A DNA stretch of 64,000 nt from CAITSH01 sp945892985. GTDB lineage: Bacteria > Pseudomonadota > Gammaproteobacteria > Burkholderiales > SG8-39. The notes under the pieces are model-generated. The model searched no databases. It worked only from the letters and a program-made list of their open reading frames with translations, and was not told the DNA's origin. Positions within the stretch are counted from its first letter, which is position 1, and the number at the start of each line of letters is the position of its first letter. The position numbers and the translations under genes are program-made. The DNA lies in contig CAMDDU010000016.1 of assembly GCA_945892985.1 (NCBI GenBank), forward strand, positions 1-64,000. The letters are read 5' to 3'. Shown one piece after another: positions 1 through 8,990 of this stretch.

Positions 1-42
1 ATGCCACTCACAGGAGAGGTGCGCCCTGCGTGAGGAAATAGC

Positions 43-63
43 GGGGGCATAGCCCCCTTTCTT
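43..63 (+). terminator. Rho-independent terminator of a gene left of the window
   Basis: A 6-bp all-GC stem (GGGGGC at 43-48, GCCCCC at 52-57) with a 3-nt loop is followed by TTTCTT. The rightward T-tract suggests it ends a plus-strand transcript entering from outside the window. The stem is short, so this is a reasonable but not certain call. Confidence 0.55.
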
Positions 64-154
64 CCACATTTTCGCCCGATTTATCATCAAATTGACTTTG
101 ATTCCAACGTTTCTCGTCTCAACTATCACTTGTTCAGTGATTCCCTAAATGTTA

Positions 155-219
155 GACCTGCATGTGCGTCCTTGATGTGAGTCCTTGATGTGAGTCCTAC
201 ATGTGCGTGCTTGATGCAG
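155..219. repeat. 13-bp tandem repeat, about five units
   Basis: Units of 13 bp built on GTCCTTGATGTGA start at 155, 168, 181, 194 and 207. The units at 168 and 181 are identical and the others diverge. The rest of 64-350 shows no gene; an open frame at 190-399 has arginine/cysteine-rich composition and no family resemblance, so it is not called. Confidence 0.6.
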
Positions 220-350
220 ACGCGTAACGCCGGCCGTGAACCCTTTGCGCCAGCTCGCGGGCGCTGTTGCCGCGCTCAGACGGGCTTGAAAGATCCGCGC
301 TGCTGCGTTTTGGTCGCCCGCAGGCCGCCAAACTTACAGTTTGCATTCAT

Positions 351-380
351 TTGCCGGTCAGGCCGGGCAAAGTTCATAAT
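351..380 (+). promoter_or_regulatory. Possible sigma-70 promoter for the MFS gene
   Basis: TTGCCG at 351-356, an 18-nt spacer and CATAAT at 375-380 (5 of 6 matches to the -10 consensus) lie 47 bp upstream of the MFS start codon. This is a pattern match only. Confidence 0.3.
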
Positions 381-427
381 GCAGGGCAAGTTACCGTGAT
401 ACACATTCCCCGCCCTCCCCATCTACC

Positions 428-1606
428 ATGAACAACCGCTCCGAGTCCGGGTTGCTGGGCGTTGCCGCGCTGGCGCCGTTTTTCCTCAGCTCATTTTCAT
501 GGAATTTCGCCCTCGGCTCGACCTATATCCTGGTGCCGCTGTTTGCGCGCTCACTGGGCATGTCGGGGGTGCAAATCGGTACGCTGCTGGCGCTGCCTGT
601 GGTGCTGCAAATCATGCTCAACCTGCTTGGCGGCGCGTTCTCCGACCGCCTGGGCGGCAAAAATCTCGCCATGGCGGCATGCGTGATGACCATGCTGTCG
701 GCGCTGCTATACATGGTGGCCGACAGTTTTTCGCTGATACTTTTGGCGCAAGTGATCATGATCATGGCCCGCGCCATGTTCTGGCCCGCAACCTGGTCGA
801 TGGCAAGCCAGTTGCCCGGCTCATCGGGCGTGCAGATGGGCCGGCTCAACGCCGCCACCAATGCCGGCCAGATCTGCGGCACCGCCGGCGCGGGCTTCAT
901 CATCGCCTGGGCGGGATTTCGCGCCGGTTTCGCCGCCATGGTGCTGGCCGCACTCATCGCCCTCGTGCTAAACCAATTGTTCCGCCACGCCGCGCGGCCG
1001 CGCGGCAAACACCAGCCGATGATCGCCACCTACCGCATGCTGCTCAAAAAGCGCAGCATCCGTTTCGCCATGGTCTGCGCCTATGTTTCGGCGCTGCCCA
1101 TATCGCTGTCGTTTTCGTTTTACCCGATCCTGATGGTCGAGCAGGGCTTCAATTCGGACGCCGCCGGCGCCTTGATATCCCTTCGCGCGGTGGGCGCCAT
1201 TATCGGGGGCTTTATCGCCGGCCATTTGCTCAAACAGGTGCGCAGCATCGCGGCACCGCTTACCGCAGCGGTGGTGATCGGCATCTCGGTGACGCTGGCC
1301 GCCGCCTTCACACACCCGGCACCGATCACGCTATTCATGCTGGGCCTGGGTGCGGGCTCGGCGCTGATGACGATTTATTTCCAGATGCTGATCAGCAAGG
1401 TGAGCCCCATGGAAACACGCGGCTCGGCCATGGCGCTCGGTGGCCTTGGCTGGGGTGTGTCGCATTTTTCAACGCCGATGCTGATGGGCTTTTTCAAGGA
1501 CTGGCTGGACATTCAAACCGCCTTCTACATAATAGGCATGATTGCGCTGCTGTGCGGACTGGCGCTGCCGGGGCTGCAACGCTGGGCCTTCGCCAAGCCC
1601 GAATGA
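428..1606 (+). CDS. MFS transporter
   Basis: A 392-residue integral membrane protein of the major facilitator superfamily with about 12 hydrophobic helices. The loop between helices 2 and 3 carries an MFS motif A-like stretch (GGAFSDRLGGK, about residue 70). The length is normal for a single-polypeptide drug or metabolite exporter. The ATG at 428 starts a weakly hydrophilic N-terminus just before helix 1. The gene stands alone between a non-coding leader and a small membrane protein gene, so no substrate can be inferred; a proton-driven efflux or sugar/organic-acid carrier would both fit. Confidence 0.85.
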   Translation: MNNRSESGLLGVAALAPFFLSSFSWNFALGSTYILVPLFARSLGMSGVQIGTLLALPVVLQIMLNLLGGAFSDRLGGKNLAMAACVMTMLSALLYMVADSFSLILLAQVIMIMARAMFWPATWSMASQLPGSSGVQMGRLNAATNAGQICGTAGAGFIIAWAGFRAGFAAMVLAALIALVLNQLFRHAARPRGKHQPMIATYRMLLKKRSIRFAMVCAYVSALPISLSFSFYPILMVEQGFNSDAAGALISLRAVGAIIGGFIAGHLLKQVRSIAAPLTAAVVIGISVTLAAAFTHPAPITLFMLGLGAGSALMTIYFQMLISKVSPMETRGSAMALGGLGWGVSHFSTPMLMGFFKDWLDIQTAFYIIGMIALLCGLALPGLQRWAFAKPE

Positions 1607-1721
1607 GTTGCCACACCGTATAATCACCTTTATGGTCTTGCCCCTGTTTGCCGTCCCTTGCCGCTGGTTCGGCCGTGACGCGCCCGGGCAGACACCCCGC
1701 TAACCCCCTTCGGGAGATGGC

Positions 1722-1901
1722 ATGAATTTGAAATGGGCTTATCTGACTTTTGGCATCGGCATTCTCATCATCCTGATCGAGTACGTCATGGCGTCAAGGA
1801 AAAAAGGCGGCATCACGGCCACCGACAAGAAAAGCATGTTCGGCCTGTTCTGGCTGTCCATAGGTGCGGCAGGCCTGGTGGCCTTCCTCGTTAACGCCTG
1901 A
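1722..1901 (+). CDS. Small membrane protein, 59 residues
   Basis: ATG at 1722 is preceded by GGGAG at 1712-1716, a good ribosome binding site. The product begins MNLKWAYLTFG and has two hydrophobic segments (about residues 4-23 and 40-58) separated by a basic cytoplasmic loop (ASRKKGGITATDKK), so it should be a two-pass helical hairpin. I do not recognise the family. It lies between the MFS gene and the flavin-dependent oxidoreductase on the same strand, with gaps of 115 and 52 bp, and could be co-transcribed. Confidence 0.6.
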   Translation: MNLKWAYLTFGIGILIILIEYVMASRKKGGITATDKKSMFGLFWLSIGAAGLVAFLVNA

Positions 1902-1953
1902 TGCGCTGCAATCATGGGCTGGCGCATGAAAACAACAACGTGAAAGTCGCGCT

Positions 1954-3003
1954 GTGAGCGCGGGTCTGCGCCTGGGCGTACTGGACCAGTCGCCGATCAT
2001 ATCCGGACACACCCCGGCCGAAGCGGTGCGCGAGACCATCGCACTGGCCGTGGAAGCCGAGAAGCTGGGCTATTCGCGCTACTGGCTGGCAGAACACCAC
2101 GCCATCACGGCACTGGCCGATCCCTGCCCCGAAATTCTCGTCGCCGCGGTTGCCGCGGCCACCTCGCACATACGCGTGGGCACCGGCGGCGTGCTGCTGC
2201 CCTATTACAGCCCGCTCAAAACGGCCGAGGTGTTTCGCATGCTCGAGGCGCTCTACCCGGGCCGCATAGACCTGGGCATAGGCCGCGCACCCGGCGGCGA
2301 CATGACCACCGCCCGCGCCATGGGCGGGGGCCAGTACGCCGGCGCCGAGGATTTTCCGGCGCAGGTGCAGGACCTCGTCGGCTTCCTCGATGACGCGCTG
2401 CCCGCCGACCACCCTTTCGCACGCGTCAAGGCGATGCCCTCCGGCCCGAGCGCACCGCAGGTATGGCTGCTCGGTTCATCCGACTACAGCGGCGCGCTTG
2501 CCGCACATCTTGGCCTGCGTTTCGGCTTCGCCCATTTCATCAGCGCCCAGGGCGGCGACTCGGTGATGCGCGACTACCACGCCAAATACCAGCCCTCGGC
2601 GCGCGAACGCAAGCCGGCGGCGCTGCTCTGCTCCTTCGTGATTTGCGCCGACACCGACGAAGAGGCCGAGCAGCTGGCAAAAAGCATAGACCTGCGACGC
2701 CTGCACATGGCACTGGGCGTTGATGCCCCGGTGCCAACATTGGCCGAGGCCGCAGCGCGCAATTACTCGCCGCAAGAACACGCCTACATCCGGCAGCAGC
2801 GCGCGCGCCTGGTGCTCGGCTCGCCCGACACCGTCAAGGCGCGGCTGCTTGAGCTCGCGGCGCAATACGGCGCGGATGAGTTGTCCATCCTGACCATCAC
2901 CGGCGACTACGCCAGCCGCCGGCGCTCCTACCAGCTGTTGGCCGCGGCATTCGGCCTGGCCAAACCCGCGATGCCGGCGGACAAGCAGAAAACCCCGGCC
3001 TGA
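1954..3003 (+). CDS. LLM-class flavin-dependent oxidoreductase (MsnO8-like)
   Basis: A 349-residue luciferase-like monooxygenase. The N-terminus LGVLDQSPIISGHTPAEA, the WLAEHHA motif near residue 45 and a GVLLPYYSPLKTAE stretch are typical of the MsnO8-like group of two-component FMNH2-dependent monooxygenases, a TIM-barrel fold that needs a partner flavin reductase. GTG at 1954 is used as start because the upstream ATG at 1926 hits a stop after five codons. No reductase gene is adjacent, so the reduced flavin must come from elsewhere. Substrate unknown. Confidence 0.85.
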   Translation: MSAGLRLGVLDQSPIISGHTPAEAVRETIALAVEAEKLGYSRYWLAEHHAITALADPCPEILVAAVAAATSHIRVGTGGVLLPYYSPLKTAEVFRMLEALYPGRIDLGIGRAPGGDMTTARAMGGGQYAGAEDFPAQVQDLVGFLDDALPADHPFARVKAMPSGPSAPQVWLLGSSDYSGALAAHLGLRFGFAHFISAQGGDSVMRDYHAKYQPSARERKPAALLCSFVICADTDEEAEQLAKSIDLRRLHMALGVDAPVPTLAEAAARNYSPQEHAYIRQQRARLVLGSPDTVKARLLELAAQYGADELSILTITGDYASRRRSYQLLAAAFGLAKPAMPADKQKTPA

Positions 3004-3011
3004 AACGCCGC

Positions 3012-3374
3012 ATGGCCCGTCCGCGCCTCACGCTGCACCGACGCCTCAACGAGATCGCCGTGGTGGTGTTTTTCGCCATCGCCGCCTGCGCGGCGGGCGT
3101 GGCCCTGGCGCTGCCGCAGGCGCCGCCCACCTTCCTGATCAACACAAAACTGCGCAACGGCATCATGCAGGCGGCCGACATGCAGAGCCTGCGCAGCGCC
3201 GCGCTGAGCGTTGTTGACGAAACCAATCGCTCGCTGACGAGCGCGGGCCTCGCCCTCAACGCGGCCTTCGACATGGCCCGCTACGCACTTTGGGTCGCCG
3301 CGCTGTTTGCGCTTTTATCCGGGGCAATGGCCGTCTACACCCTCGCACGCATGGACCGCGACACCACAACATGA
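3012..3374 (+). CDS. Hypothetical two-pass membrane protein
   Basis: A 120-residue protein with a basic N-terminus, a hydrophobic helix at about 16-37, a polar extracytoplasmic stretch rich in Ser/Asn/Leu, and a second helix at about 92-110. Its stop overlaps the next start (ATGA at 3371-3374) and it begins 9 bp after the previous stop, so it belongs to a tight three-gene operon with the monooxygenase and the acetyltransferase. No family recognised. Confidence 0.65.
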   Translation: MARPRLTLHRRLNEIAVVVFFAIAACAAGVALALPQAPPTFLINTKLRNGIMQAADMQSLRSAALSVVDETNRSLTSAGLALNAAFDMARYALWVAALFALLSGAMAVYTLARMDRDTTT

Positions 3375-3877
3375 GCGCGCGCCCGCAAGCCGACCTGACG
3401 CTGCGCCTCGCGGGCGAAGACGATGCACGCGTCATCGCGACCATGTCGCGTGAGCTCATCGAGACCGGCCTTGGCTGGTCATGGACCCCCTCACGGGTGC
3501 TGCGCGCCATACGCGATCCGGACACACTGACCCTTGTGGCCTGCGACGGCCCGGTCATCATGGGCTTTTCCATCATGCAGTTCGCCGCAGACCGCGCGCA
3601 TCTTTCCTTGCTCGCGGTGCGCAAACTGCGCCAACGCCAGGGCATCGGACGGCGTATGGTGGCATGGCTAGAAGCCTCGGCCCGCATCGCCGGCATCGCC
3701 CGGGTGCATTTGGAACTGCGCGCAAACAACCACGTCGCGCGCGCCTTTTACTCGGATATCGGTTTCGCCGAAGCGGCGCAGGTGCCCGGTTACTACCGTG
3801 GCATCGAAACCGCCGTGCGCATGGTGCGTGTGCTGCGCACCCACAACGAGCTGCCGCCGTTTCCCGATTTGTCTTAA
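3371..3877 (+). CDS. GNAT family N-acetyltransferase
   Basis: A 168-residue Gcn5-related acetyltransferase. The central acetyl-CoA loop is seen as VRKLRQRQGIGRRM (Q/RxxGxG/A motif) following the beta-strand LSLLAVRK, and the C-terminal LRANNHVARAFYSDIGF matches the usual N-x-x-A-xx-F/Y-Y-xx-x-GF motif. The ATG at 3371 overlaps the preceding stop by four bases, which decides the start over the further upstream in-frame ATG at 3290. Acceptor unknown; a RimI-like protein or small-amine acetylation is possible. Confidence 0.85.
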   Translation: MSARPQADLTLRLAGEDDARVIATMSRELIETGLGWSWTPSRVLRAIRDPDTLTLVACDGPVIMGFSIMQFAADRAHLSLLAVRKLRQRQGIGRRMVAWLEASARIAGIARVHLELRANNHVARAFYSDIGFAEAAQVPGYYRGIETAVRMVRVLRTHNELPPFPDLS

Positions 3878-3923
3878 GCCCCGCAGCGCACGGTGGCTGG
3901 AGAGCGCCATCTGGCGCGGCTTT

Positions 3924-4164
3924 TCAGCCAGCCTCCGCTGAAATCCAGTGCGGAAATATATCCGGCAGCGCCGCGCCTCCCGACACCATGGCGTACTCAT
4001 CCAGGTCATTGATGCCGGCCGAAGCGCGCAGCGCATCGTCGCTATAGAAGTTGCCGGTGGCCATGCCGTAGGCGACATGGTGTGTTGGTGTTAGCGTTGG
4101 TGTTAGCGTTGGTGTCGTCGCTGTTTTGGCTACCGTCCCGGTCGCCGTGAACGTACGCCGGCGC
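3924..4164 (-). other. Non-coding stretch with a possible gene remnant
   Basis: The 287 bp between the acetyltransferase and the enoyl-CoA hydratase contain a 12-bp tandem repeat (TTGGTGTTAGCG, 2.5 units, 4085-4114). Downstream of it on the minus strand is an open stretch ending at 3924 with natural-looking amino-acid composition (MATGNFYSDDALRASAGIND, then LDEYAMVSGGAALPDIFPHW). I cannot assign a family. It may be the tail of a decayed gene whose upstream part was replaced by the repeat. Confidence 0.3.
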
Positions 4165-4932
4165 TCAGTTGAATTTTGAAAAATCCGGCGCGCGCTTTTC
4201 AAAAAATGCCGCGAACGCCTCTTTCGCCTCGGGCGAGGACAGCAGCGTGCCAAAGTGCGCGCTCTCGGTGGCCATCGCCTGTTCCACCGTTTTCATGTGT
4301 TGTGCCTTCATCAACTGCTTGGTCAGGCGCAGAGACGCGGGTGGTTTGGCGGCGAGTTTTTGCGCCGCTGCACCCGCCACCGCCAGCAACTCTGCCTCGG
4401 GCACGATGGCGTTGACGATACCGGCCTCGCGCGCCTGCTCCGCGCCGAAGGGCTCTCCCAACATCAAAAACGCGGCGGCGCGCTGGTAGCCGGCGAGTTG
4501 CGGCAGCAGGAAGCTCGAGGCCGCCTCCGGGCACAGGCCCAGATTGACAAAGGGCAGGTGAAAGCGCGCGTTGGGCGCGGCAAACACCAGGTCGCAATGC
4601 AGCAGCATGGTGGTACCTATGCCCACCGCCGGCCCGCCGACCGCGGCAACAACGGGCTTGGTCGCATGGCTGAGGGTGCGCAAAAACTGAAACACCGGAC
4701 TGTCGACGCTGCGCGGCGGGTTGTCGGCAAAGTCCTTGAGGTCGTTGCCGGCGGTGAAGCAACTGGCATCGCCCGCGAGCATTATCACCCGCACCGCCGC
4801 GTCGCACTCGGCGGCGGCGATGGCCTCGGCCAGCGCCTGGTACATTTCGCGCGTGATGGCGTTCTTGCGCTCGATGCGCTTGAAACGGATGTGCTGGATA
4901 GGGCCCTGGCGCTCGCTGGATATGCTGATCAT
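4165..4932 (-). CDS. Enoyl-CoA hydratase/isomerase
   Basis: A 255-residue crotonase-fold protein. The oxyanion-hole region is seen in CFTAGNDLKDFADN, the second motif in GGPAVGIGTTMLLHCDLVFA and the FVNLGLCPEAASS segment that follows. In this segment one of the two usual catalytic Glu positions is hydrophobic (GIGTTML instead of GGGLEL), as in isomerase or divergent members, so hydratase activity is not assured. The ATG at 4932 opens a normal crotonase N-terminus; longer in-frame extensions read as low-quality sequence. It lies 61 bp downstream of the acyl-CoA ligase on the same strand and is probably co-transcribed with it. Confidence 0.85.
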   Translation of the reverse strand: MISISSERQGPIQHIRFKRIERKNAITREMYQALAEAIAAAECDAAVRVIMLAGDASCFTAGNDLKDFADNPPRSVDSPVFQFLRTLSHATKPVVAAVGGPAVGIGTTMLLHCDLVFAAPNARFHLPFVNLGLCPEAASSFLLPQLAGYQRAAAFLMLGEPFGAEQAREAGIVNAIVPEAELLAVAGAAAQKLAAKPPASLRLTKQLMKAQHMKTVEQAMATESAHFGTLLSSPEAKEAFAAFFEKRAPDFSKFN

Positions 4933-4993
4933 CGCTTCGGTCGGTTGAAATGGGATTTTGCCGCGGCCGCAGGAGCGCCGCCAAGCCGGGAGG

Positions 4994-6640
4994 TCAACCC
5001 GGCAGCTTGTGGTCCTTGAGATCCTGCCGCAATCTTGTTTTGAGCAACTTGCCGGTGGCCGTATGCGGCAACTGCTCAACGAACACCACGTCATCGGGCG
5101 TCCACCACTTGGCGATCTTGCCCTCGTAGAATTTGAGCAACTCTTCACGTGTGACCGTGGCACCGGGTTTTTTCACCGCCACCACCAGCGGGCGCTCGTC
5201 CCATTTCGGATGGGCGATGCCGATCACCGCGGCCTCGGCGATGCCCGGATGGGCGACGGCGATGTTCTCCAGGTCGATGGAACTGATCCACTCCCCCCCC
5301 GACTTGATCACATCCTTGGAGCGGTCGGTGATCTGCATGTAGCCATCGGCGTCTATGGTGGCGACATCGCCGGTGGCAAACCAGCCCTCGTGCAAGGGGT
5401 CGCCACCCTCGTCCTTGAAATAGCGCTTGCATACCCACGGGCCGCGCACCATGAGGTCGCCGAACGCCTGCCCGTCCCAGGGCAGCGCCACGCCCTCGGC
5501 ATCGACGATTTTCATGTCGACACCAAAAATGGCGCGCCCGGCCCGCACCTGCACCGCGCGCAGCGCAGCGGCATCCAGCCCCTCGTGCTTGAGCTTGAAC
5601 GTGCCCACCGTGCCAAGCGGACTCATCTCGGTCATACCCCAGGCGTGCAGCACCTTCACGCCATAGTCATTCTGGAAGCTGTCTATCATCGCCGGCGGAC
5701 AGGCCGACCCGCCGATGACCACGCGCTGCAGCTTTGAAAATTTCAGGCCCTGCTGCTTCATGTGCGTGAGCAGGTTGAGCCACACCGTGGGCACGCCGGA
5801 ACTGAAACTGACTTTTTCCGCCTCGAATAATTCGTACAGACTCTTGCCGTCAAGCACCGCGCCGGGCATCACCATTTTGGCGCCAACCGCGGCGCAGGCG
5901 TAGGGCGCGCCCCAGGCGTTGACATGAAACATCGGCACCACGGGCATCACCACATCACGCGCCGACAGGCCAAGGGAGTCGGGCAGCGCCGACGCATAGG
6001 CATGCAGCACGGTGGAGCGGTGCGAATAGAGCACACCCTTGGGGTTGCCGGTCGTACCCGAGGTGTAGCAAAGCGAAGAGGCGAGGCGCTCGTCAAATTG
6101 CGGCCAGTCGAAGGCGTCGCTTTGCGCCGCCAGCAAGGCTTCATAGCACAGCAGATTGGCAATGGCGGCCTGCGGCATGTGCGCCTGGTCCGTCATCGCC
6201 ACCCAGCCCCTGACGCCGGGGCAGACCGGCGCGAGCTTTTCGACCAGGGGCACGAAGCTGAGGTCGAACAGCACATAGCGGTCCTCGGCGTGGTTGATGA
6301 TATAAGCGAGCTGGTCCGGGAACAGGCGCGGGTTGATGGTGTGGCAGACCGCGCCCATGCCCGACACGGCGAAATAGGTCTCGAAATGGCGGTAGCCGTT
6401 CCAGGCCAGCGTGCCAATGCGCTCGGACTGGCCCACGCCCAGCGCCCTCAGCGCCTTGGCCAGTTGCCTGGCGCGCTGGTGCGCCGCGCGATAGGTGCTG
6501 CGGTGGATCGCGCCATGGCCGTCCTTGTCGGGACCCTCGACCGTACGCGACACAATCTCGGTGTCGCCATGATGCCGATCCGCGTGCGCAATAAGCGACG
6601 AAATCAGCAGCGGCATATCCATCATCAGACCCTGCAGCAT
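4994..6640 (-). CDS. Long-chain/medium-chain acyl-CoA ligase (AMP-binding)
   Basis: A 548-residue ANL-superfamily adenylate-forming enzyme activating a fatty acid to its CoA thioester through an acyl-AMP. Seen motifs: the P-loop-like CYTSGTTGNPKGV, the A5 motif HAWGMTEMSPLG, GWFATGDVATID and the hinge DRSKDVIKSGGEW, with the catalytic Lys near the C-terminus in PHTATGKLLK. Length is normal. Start MLQGLMMDMPLL at 6640 resembles the AlkK-type ligases (MxGLMMD). Upstream gene of the minus-strand pair with the hydratase, divergent from the hydratase/dehydrogenase fusion at 6887. Confidence 0.9.
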   Translation of the reverse strand: MLQGLMMDMPLLISSLIAHADRHHGDTEIVSRTVEGPDKDGHGAIHRSTYRAAHQRARQLAKALRALGVGQSERIGTLAWNGYRHFETYFAVSGMGAVCHTINPRLFPDQLAYIINHAEDRYVLFDLSFVPLVEKLAPVCPGVRGWVAMTDQAHMPQAAIANLLCYEALLAAQSDAFDWPQFDERLASSLCYTSGTTGNPKGVLYSHRSTVLHAYASALPDSLGLSARDVVMPVVPMFHVNAWGAPYACAAVGAKMVMPGAVLDGKSLYELFEAEKVSFSSGVPTVWLNLLTHMKQQGLKFSKLQRVVIGGSACPPAMIDSFQNDYGVKVLHAWGMTEMSPLGTVGTFKLKHEGLDAAALRAVQVRAGRAIFGVDMKIVDAEGVALPWDGQAFGDLMVRGPWVCKRYFKDEGGDPLHEGWFATGDVATIDADGYMQITDRSKDVIKSGGEWISSIDLENIAVAHPGIAEAAVIGIAHPKWDERPLVVAVKKPGATVTREELLKFYEGKIAKWWTPDDVVFVEQLPHTATGKLLKTRLRQDLKDHKLPG

Positions 6641-6705
6641 GCTCCCCTCCGTTTTTTTTACTGGAAATTGCCTGTTGATTTCTTAGGCTTGACTCCTTGC
6701 GGATG

Positions 6706-6734
6706 AACTTAACCCGCGGGTTACGGGGTGTCAA
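6706..6734 (-). promoter_or_regulatory. Promoter with 14-bp palindromic operator for the ligase operon
   Basis: On the minus strand a perfect TTGACA (6734-6729) is followed by a 17-nt spacer and TAAGTT (6711-6706). A perfect 14-bp palindrome, TAACCCGCGGGTTA (6710-6723), fills most of the spacer and touches the -10, an arrangement expected for a repressor operator. It lies between the divergent ligase and hydratase/dehydrogenase genes and could control both. The cognate regulator is not in the neighbourhood. Confidence 0.5.
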
Positions 6735-6886
6735 CGCCGGACTATGCTGCGCGGCAAGCACTCGATGCCCGGGAGCTGTTGTAAATGCGATAATCGCCGG
6801 GAACATCGCGCCCCGCCCCTCGCCTGATCCATGAACCATGACCCAGGACGACACCACGGCAGACCGCGCAGCCCGGAGGAATTGCC

Positions 6887-8980
6887 ATGAGTGCCGACTA
6901 CACCCTGCACGGCGACGTTGCCGTGATCACGCTGAACAATCCGCCGGTCAACGGCCTCAGTCTCGCCACACGCACGGCCATTGTCGCCGGCCTGAACAAG
7001 GCGCTCGCTGATGACGCCGTCAAGGCCCTTGTCATCACCGGCGCGGGCAAGGCCTTTTGCGGTGGCGCCGATATCCGCGAATTCAATACCCCAAAGACGC
7101 TGACCGAGCCGACCACGCGCGGCGTCATCGCCGAACTCGAGGCCTCGACCAAACCCGTGGTTGCGGCCATTCACTCGGTGGCCATGGGCGGCGGACTGGA
7201 ACTGGCCATGGGCTGCCACTTTCGCGTTGCCGCGCCGAACGCGCAAATCGCCCTGCCCGAAGTCAAGCTGGGCCTGTTGCCCGGCGCCGGCGGCACACAG
7301 CGCCTGCCGCGCCTGGTGGGCGTCGAAACCGCCCTCAACATGATTGTGTCGGGCACGCCGGCCAAATCGCAGGACCTCGCCGACACCGCGCTGTTCGACC
7401 AGATGATAGAAAGCGCGCGGATGGAAGACTTGCTGGCCGGGGCCATCGCCTTCGCGCACAAGGCGGTCGCCGACAAGCTGCCGCTCAAGCGCGTGCGCGA
7501 CATCGTCATCGACTACCCGCATCAACAGGCATTTTTTCAGTTTGCGCGCAACACCGTGGGCGCCGCCGCCAAAAACTATCCGGCCCCGCTCAAATGCGTC
7601 GAGGCGGTGGCCGCCGCAGTGGGCATGACATTCGATGACGGCCTCAAGTTCGAGCGCGAATGCTTCCTGCTGCTGGTCGAAACAACGGTGTCCAAGGCGC
7701 TGCGCCACGCATTTTTTGCCGAACGCGCCGCAGCCAAGATCCCGGATGTGCCCGATGACACACCCGTGCGCGCCATCAAATCGGCGGCCATCATCGGCGC
7801 CGGTACCATGGGCGGGGGCATCGCCATGAACTTTGCCAACGCCGGCATTCCGGTGACGTTGGTCGAAATGAAGCAAGAGGCGCTAGAGCGCGGCCTCGCC
7901 ACGGTACGCAAGAACTACGAGGCTTCGGTCAAGAAAGGCCGCCTGAGCGCGGCCAAACTGGACGAGCGCATGGGCCTGATCAAATCCACGTTGTCCTTCG
8001 ATGAGATCAAAGACGCCGACATTGTCATCGAAGCGGTGTTCGAGGACATCGGCGTGAAAGAGCAGGTGTTCAAGAAACTCGACGCGGTGATGAAACCCGG
8101 CGCCATCCTCGCAAGCAACACCTCGACGCTCGATGTGAACCGGATCGCCGCCTTCACCAAGCGGCCACAGGATGTCATCGGCACGCATTTTTTCAGCCCG
8201 GCCAATGTGATGAAGCTGCTCGAGATCGTGCGCGCGGAAAAGACCGGCAAGGATGTGCTCGCCACGACCATGCGGCTCGCCAAGGCGATCAAAAAGACCG
8301 GCGTGGTTTCCGGCGTGTGCGACGGCTTTATCGGCAACCGCATGCTCGAGGAATACATCCGCCAGTCGCTGTTCCTGCTCGACGAGGGCGCCTCCCCCGA
8401 ACAGGTGGACGGGGCGCTGCAAACATGGGGCCTCGCCATGGGGCCCTTTGCCATGTACGACCTGGCGGGCAACGACATCGGCTGGCACATCAGGAAGCGC
8501 CGCTACATCGAGCGCCCCGACATGGCTTATTCGAAAATCGCCGACGCCATTTGCGAGCTCGGGCGCTTCGGCCAAAAAACCGGCTCGGGCTGGTACAAAT
8601 ACGAAAAGGGCAGCCGCAAACCGGTGCCCGATCCGCTCGTCGATGCGCTCATCGTGGCGCAGCGCAAGGCGCTGGGCATCACACCGCGAAAAATCAGCAA
8701 GGACGAGATCATCTCGCGCTGCATCTACGCACTGGTCAACGAGGGTGCAAAAATCCTCGAAGAGGGTATCGCCATGCGCGCCTCGGACATCGACATGGTC
8801 TATCTCAGCGGCTACGGTTTTCCGCTCTGGCGCGGCGGCCCGATGTTTTACGCCGACACGGTCGGGCTGTCGAAGGTGCTCGCAGCCATGGAAAAACACG
8901 CCAAGGGCTACCACGGCGAATGCTGGCAACCCGCGGCCTTGCTGTCGCGCCTTGCCGCCGCAGGCAAAACTTTCAACTAA
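6887..8980 (+). CDS. Bifunctional enoyl-CoA hydratase / 3-hydroxyacyl-CoA dehydrogenase
   Basis: A 697-residue beta-oxidation fusion (FadB/FadJ/peroxisomal MFE type). The N-terminal crotonase domain (about 1-190) has FCGGADIREF, the Glu-containing GGGLELAMGC and LPEVKLGLLPGAGGTQ. The NAD-binding dehydrogenase domain starts near residue 298 with AAIIGAGTMGGGIAM, followed by ASNTSTLDV and the catalytic-His region GTHFFSPANVMKL, then a C-terminal dimerisation domain (YGFPLWRGGPMFYAD). ATG at 6887 follows GGAGG at 6875-6879. It heads the plus-strand group that continues with a methyltransferase and thiolase. Confidence 0.93.
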   Translation: MSADYTLHGDVAVITLNNPPVNGLSLATRTAIVAGLNKALADDAVKALVITGAGKAFCGGADIREFNTPKTLTEPTTRGVIAELEASTKPVVAAIHSVAMGGGLELAMGCHFRVAAPNAQIALPEVKLGLLPGAGGTQRLPRLVGVETALNMIVSGTPAKSQDLADTALFDQMIESARMEDLLAGAIAFAHKAVADKLPLKRVRDIVIDYPHQQAFFQFARNTVGAAAKNYPAPLKCVEAVAAAVGMTFDDGLKFERECFLLLVETTVSKALRHAFFAERAAAKIPDVPDDTPVRAIKSAAIIGAGTMGGGIAMNFANAGIPVTLVEMKQEALERGLATVRKNYEASVKKGRLSAAKLDERMGLIKSTLSFDEIKDADIVIEAVFEDIGVKEQVFKKLDAVMKPGAILASNTSTLDVNRIAAFTKRPQDVIGTHFFSPANVMKLLEIVRAEKTGKDVLATTMRLAKAIKKTGVVSGVCDGFIGNRMLEEYIRQSLFLLDEGASPEQVDGALQTWGLAMGPFAMYDLAGNDIGWHIRKRRYIERPDMAYSKIADAICELGRFGQKTGSGWYKYEKGSRKPVPDPLVDALIVAQRKALGITPRKISKDEIISRCIYALVNEGAKILEEGIAMRASDIDMVYLSGYGFPLWRGGPMFYADTVGLSKVLAAMEKHAKGYHGECWQPAALLSRLAAAGKTFN

Positions 8981-8990
8981 AGGAATGCAT

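Noticed and set aside
190..399. 69-codon open frame upstream of the MFS gene
   Set aside because: Arg/Cys-rich composition, overlaps the end of a tandem repeat, no ribosome binding site and no recognisable family.
6731..7876. 381-codon minus-strand open frame
   Set aside because: Lies opposite the hydratase/dehydrogenase fusion whose motifs are unambiguous.
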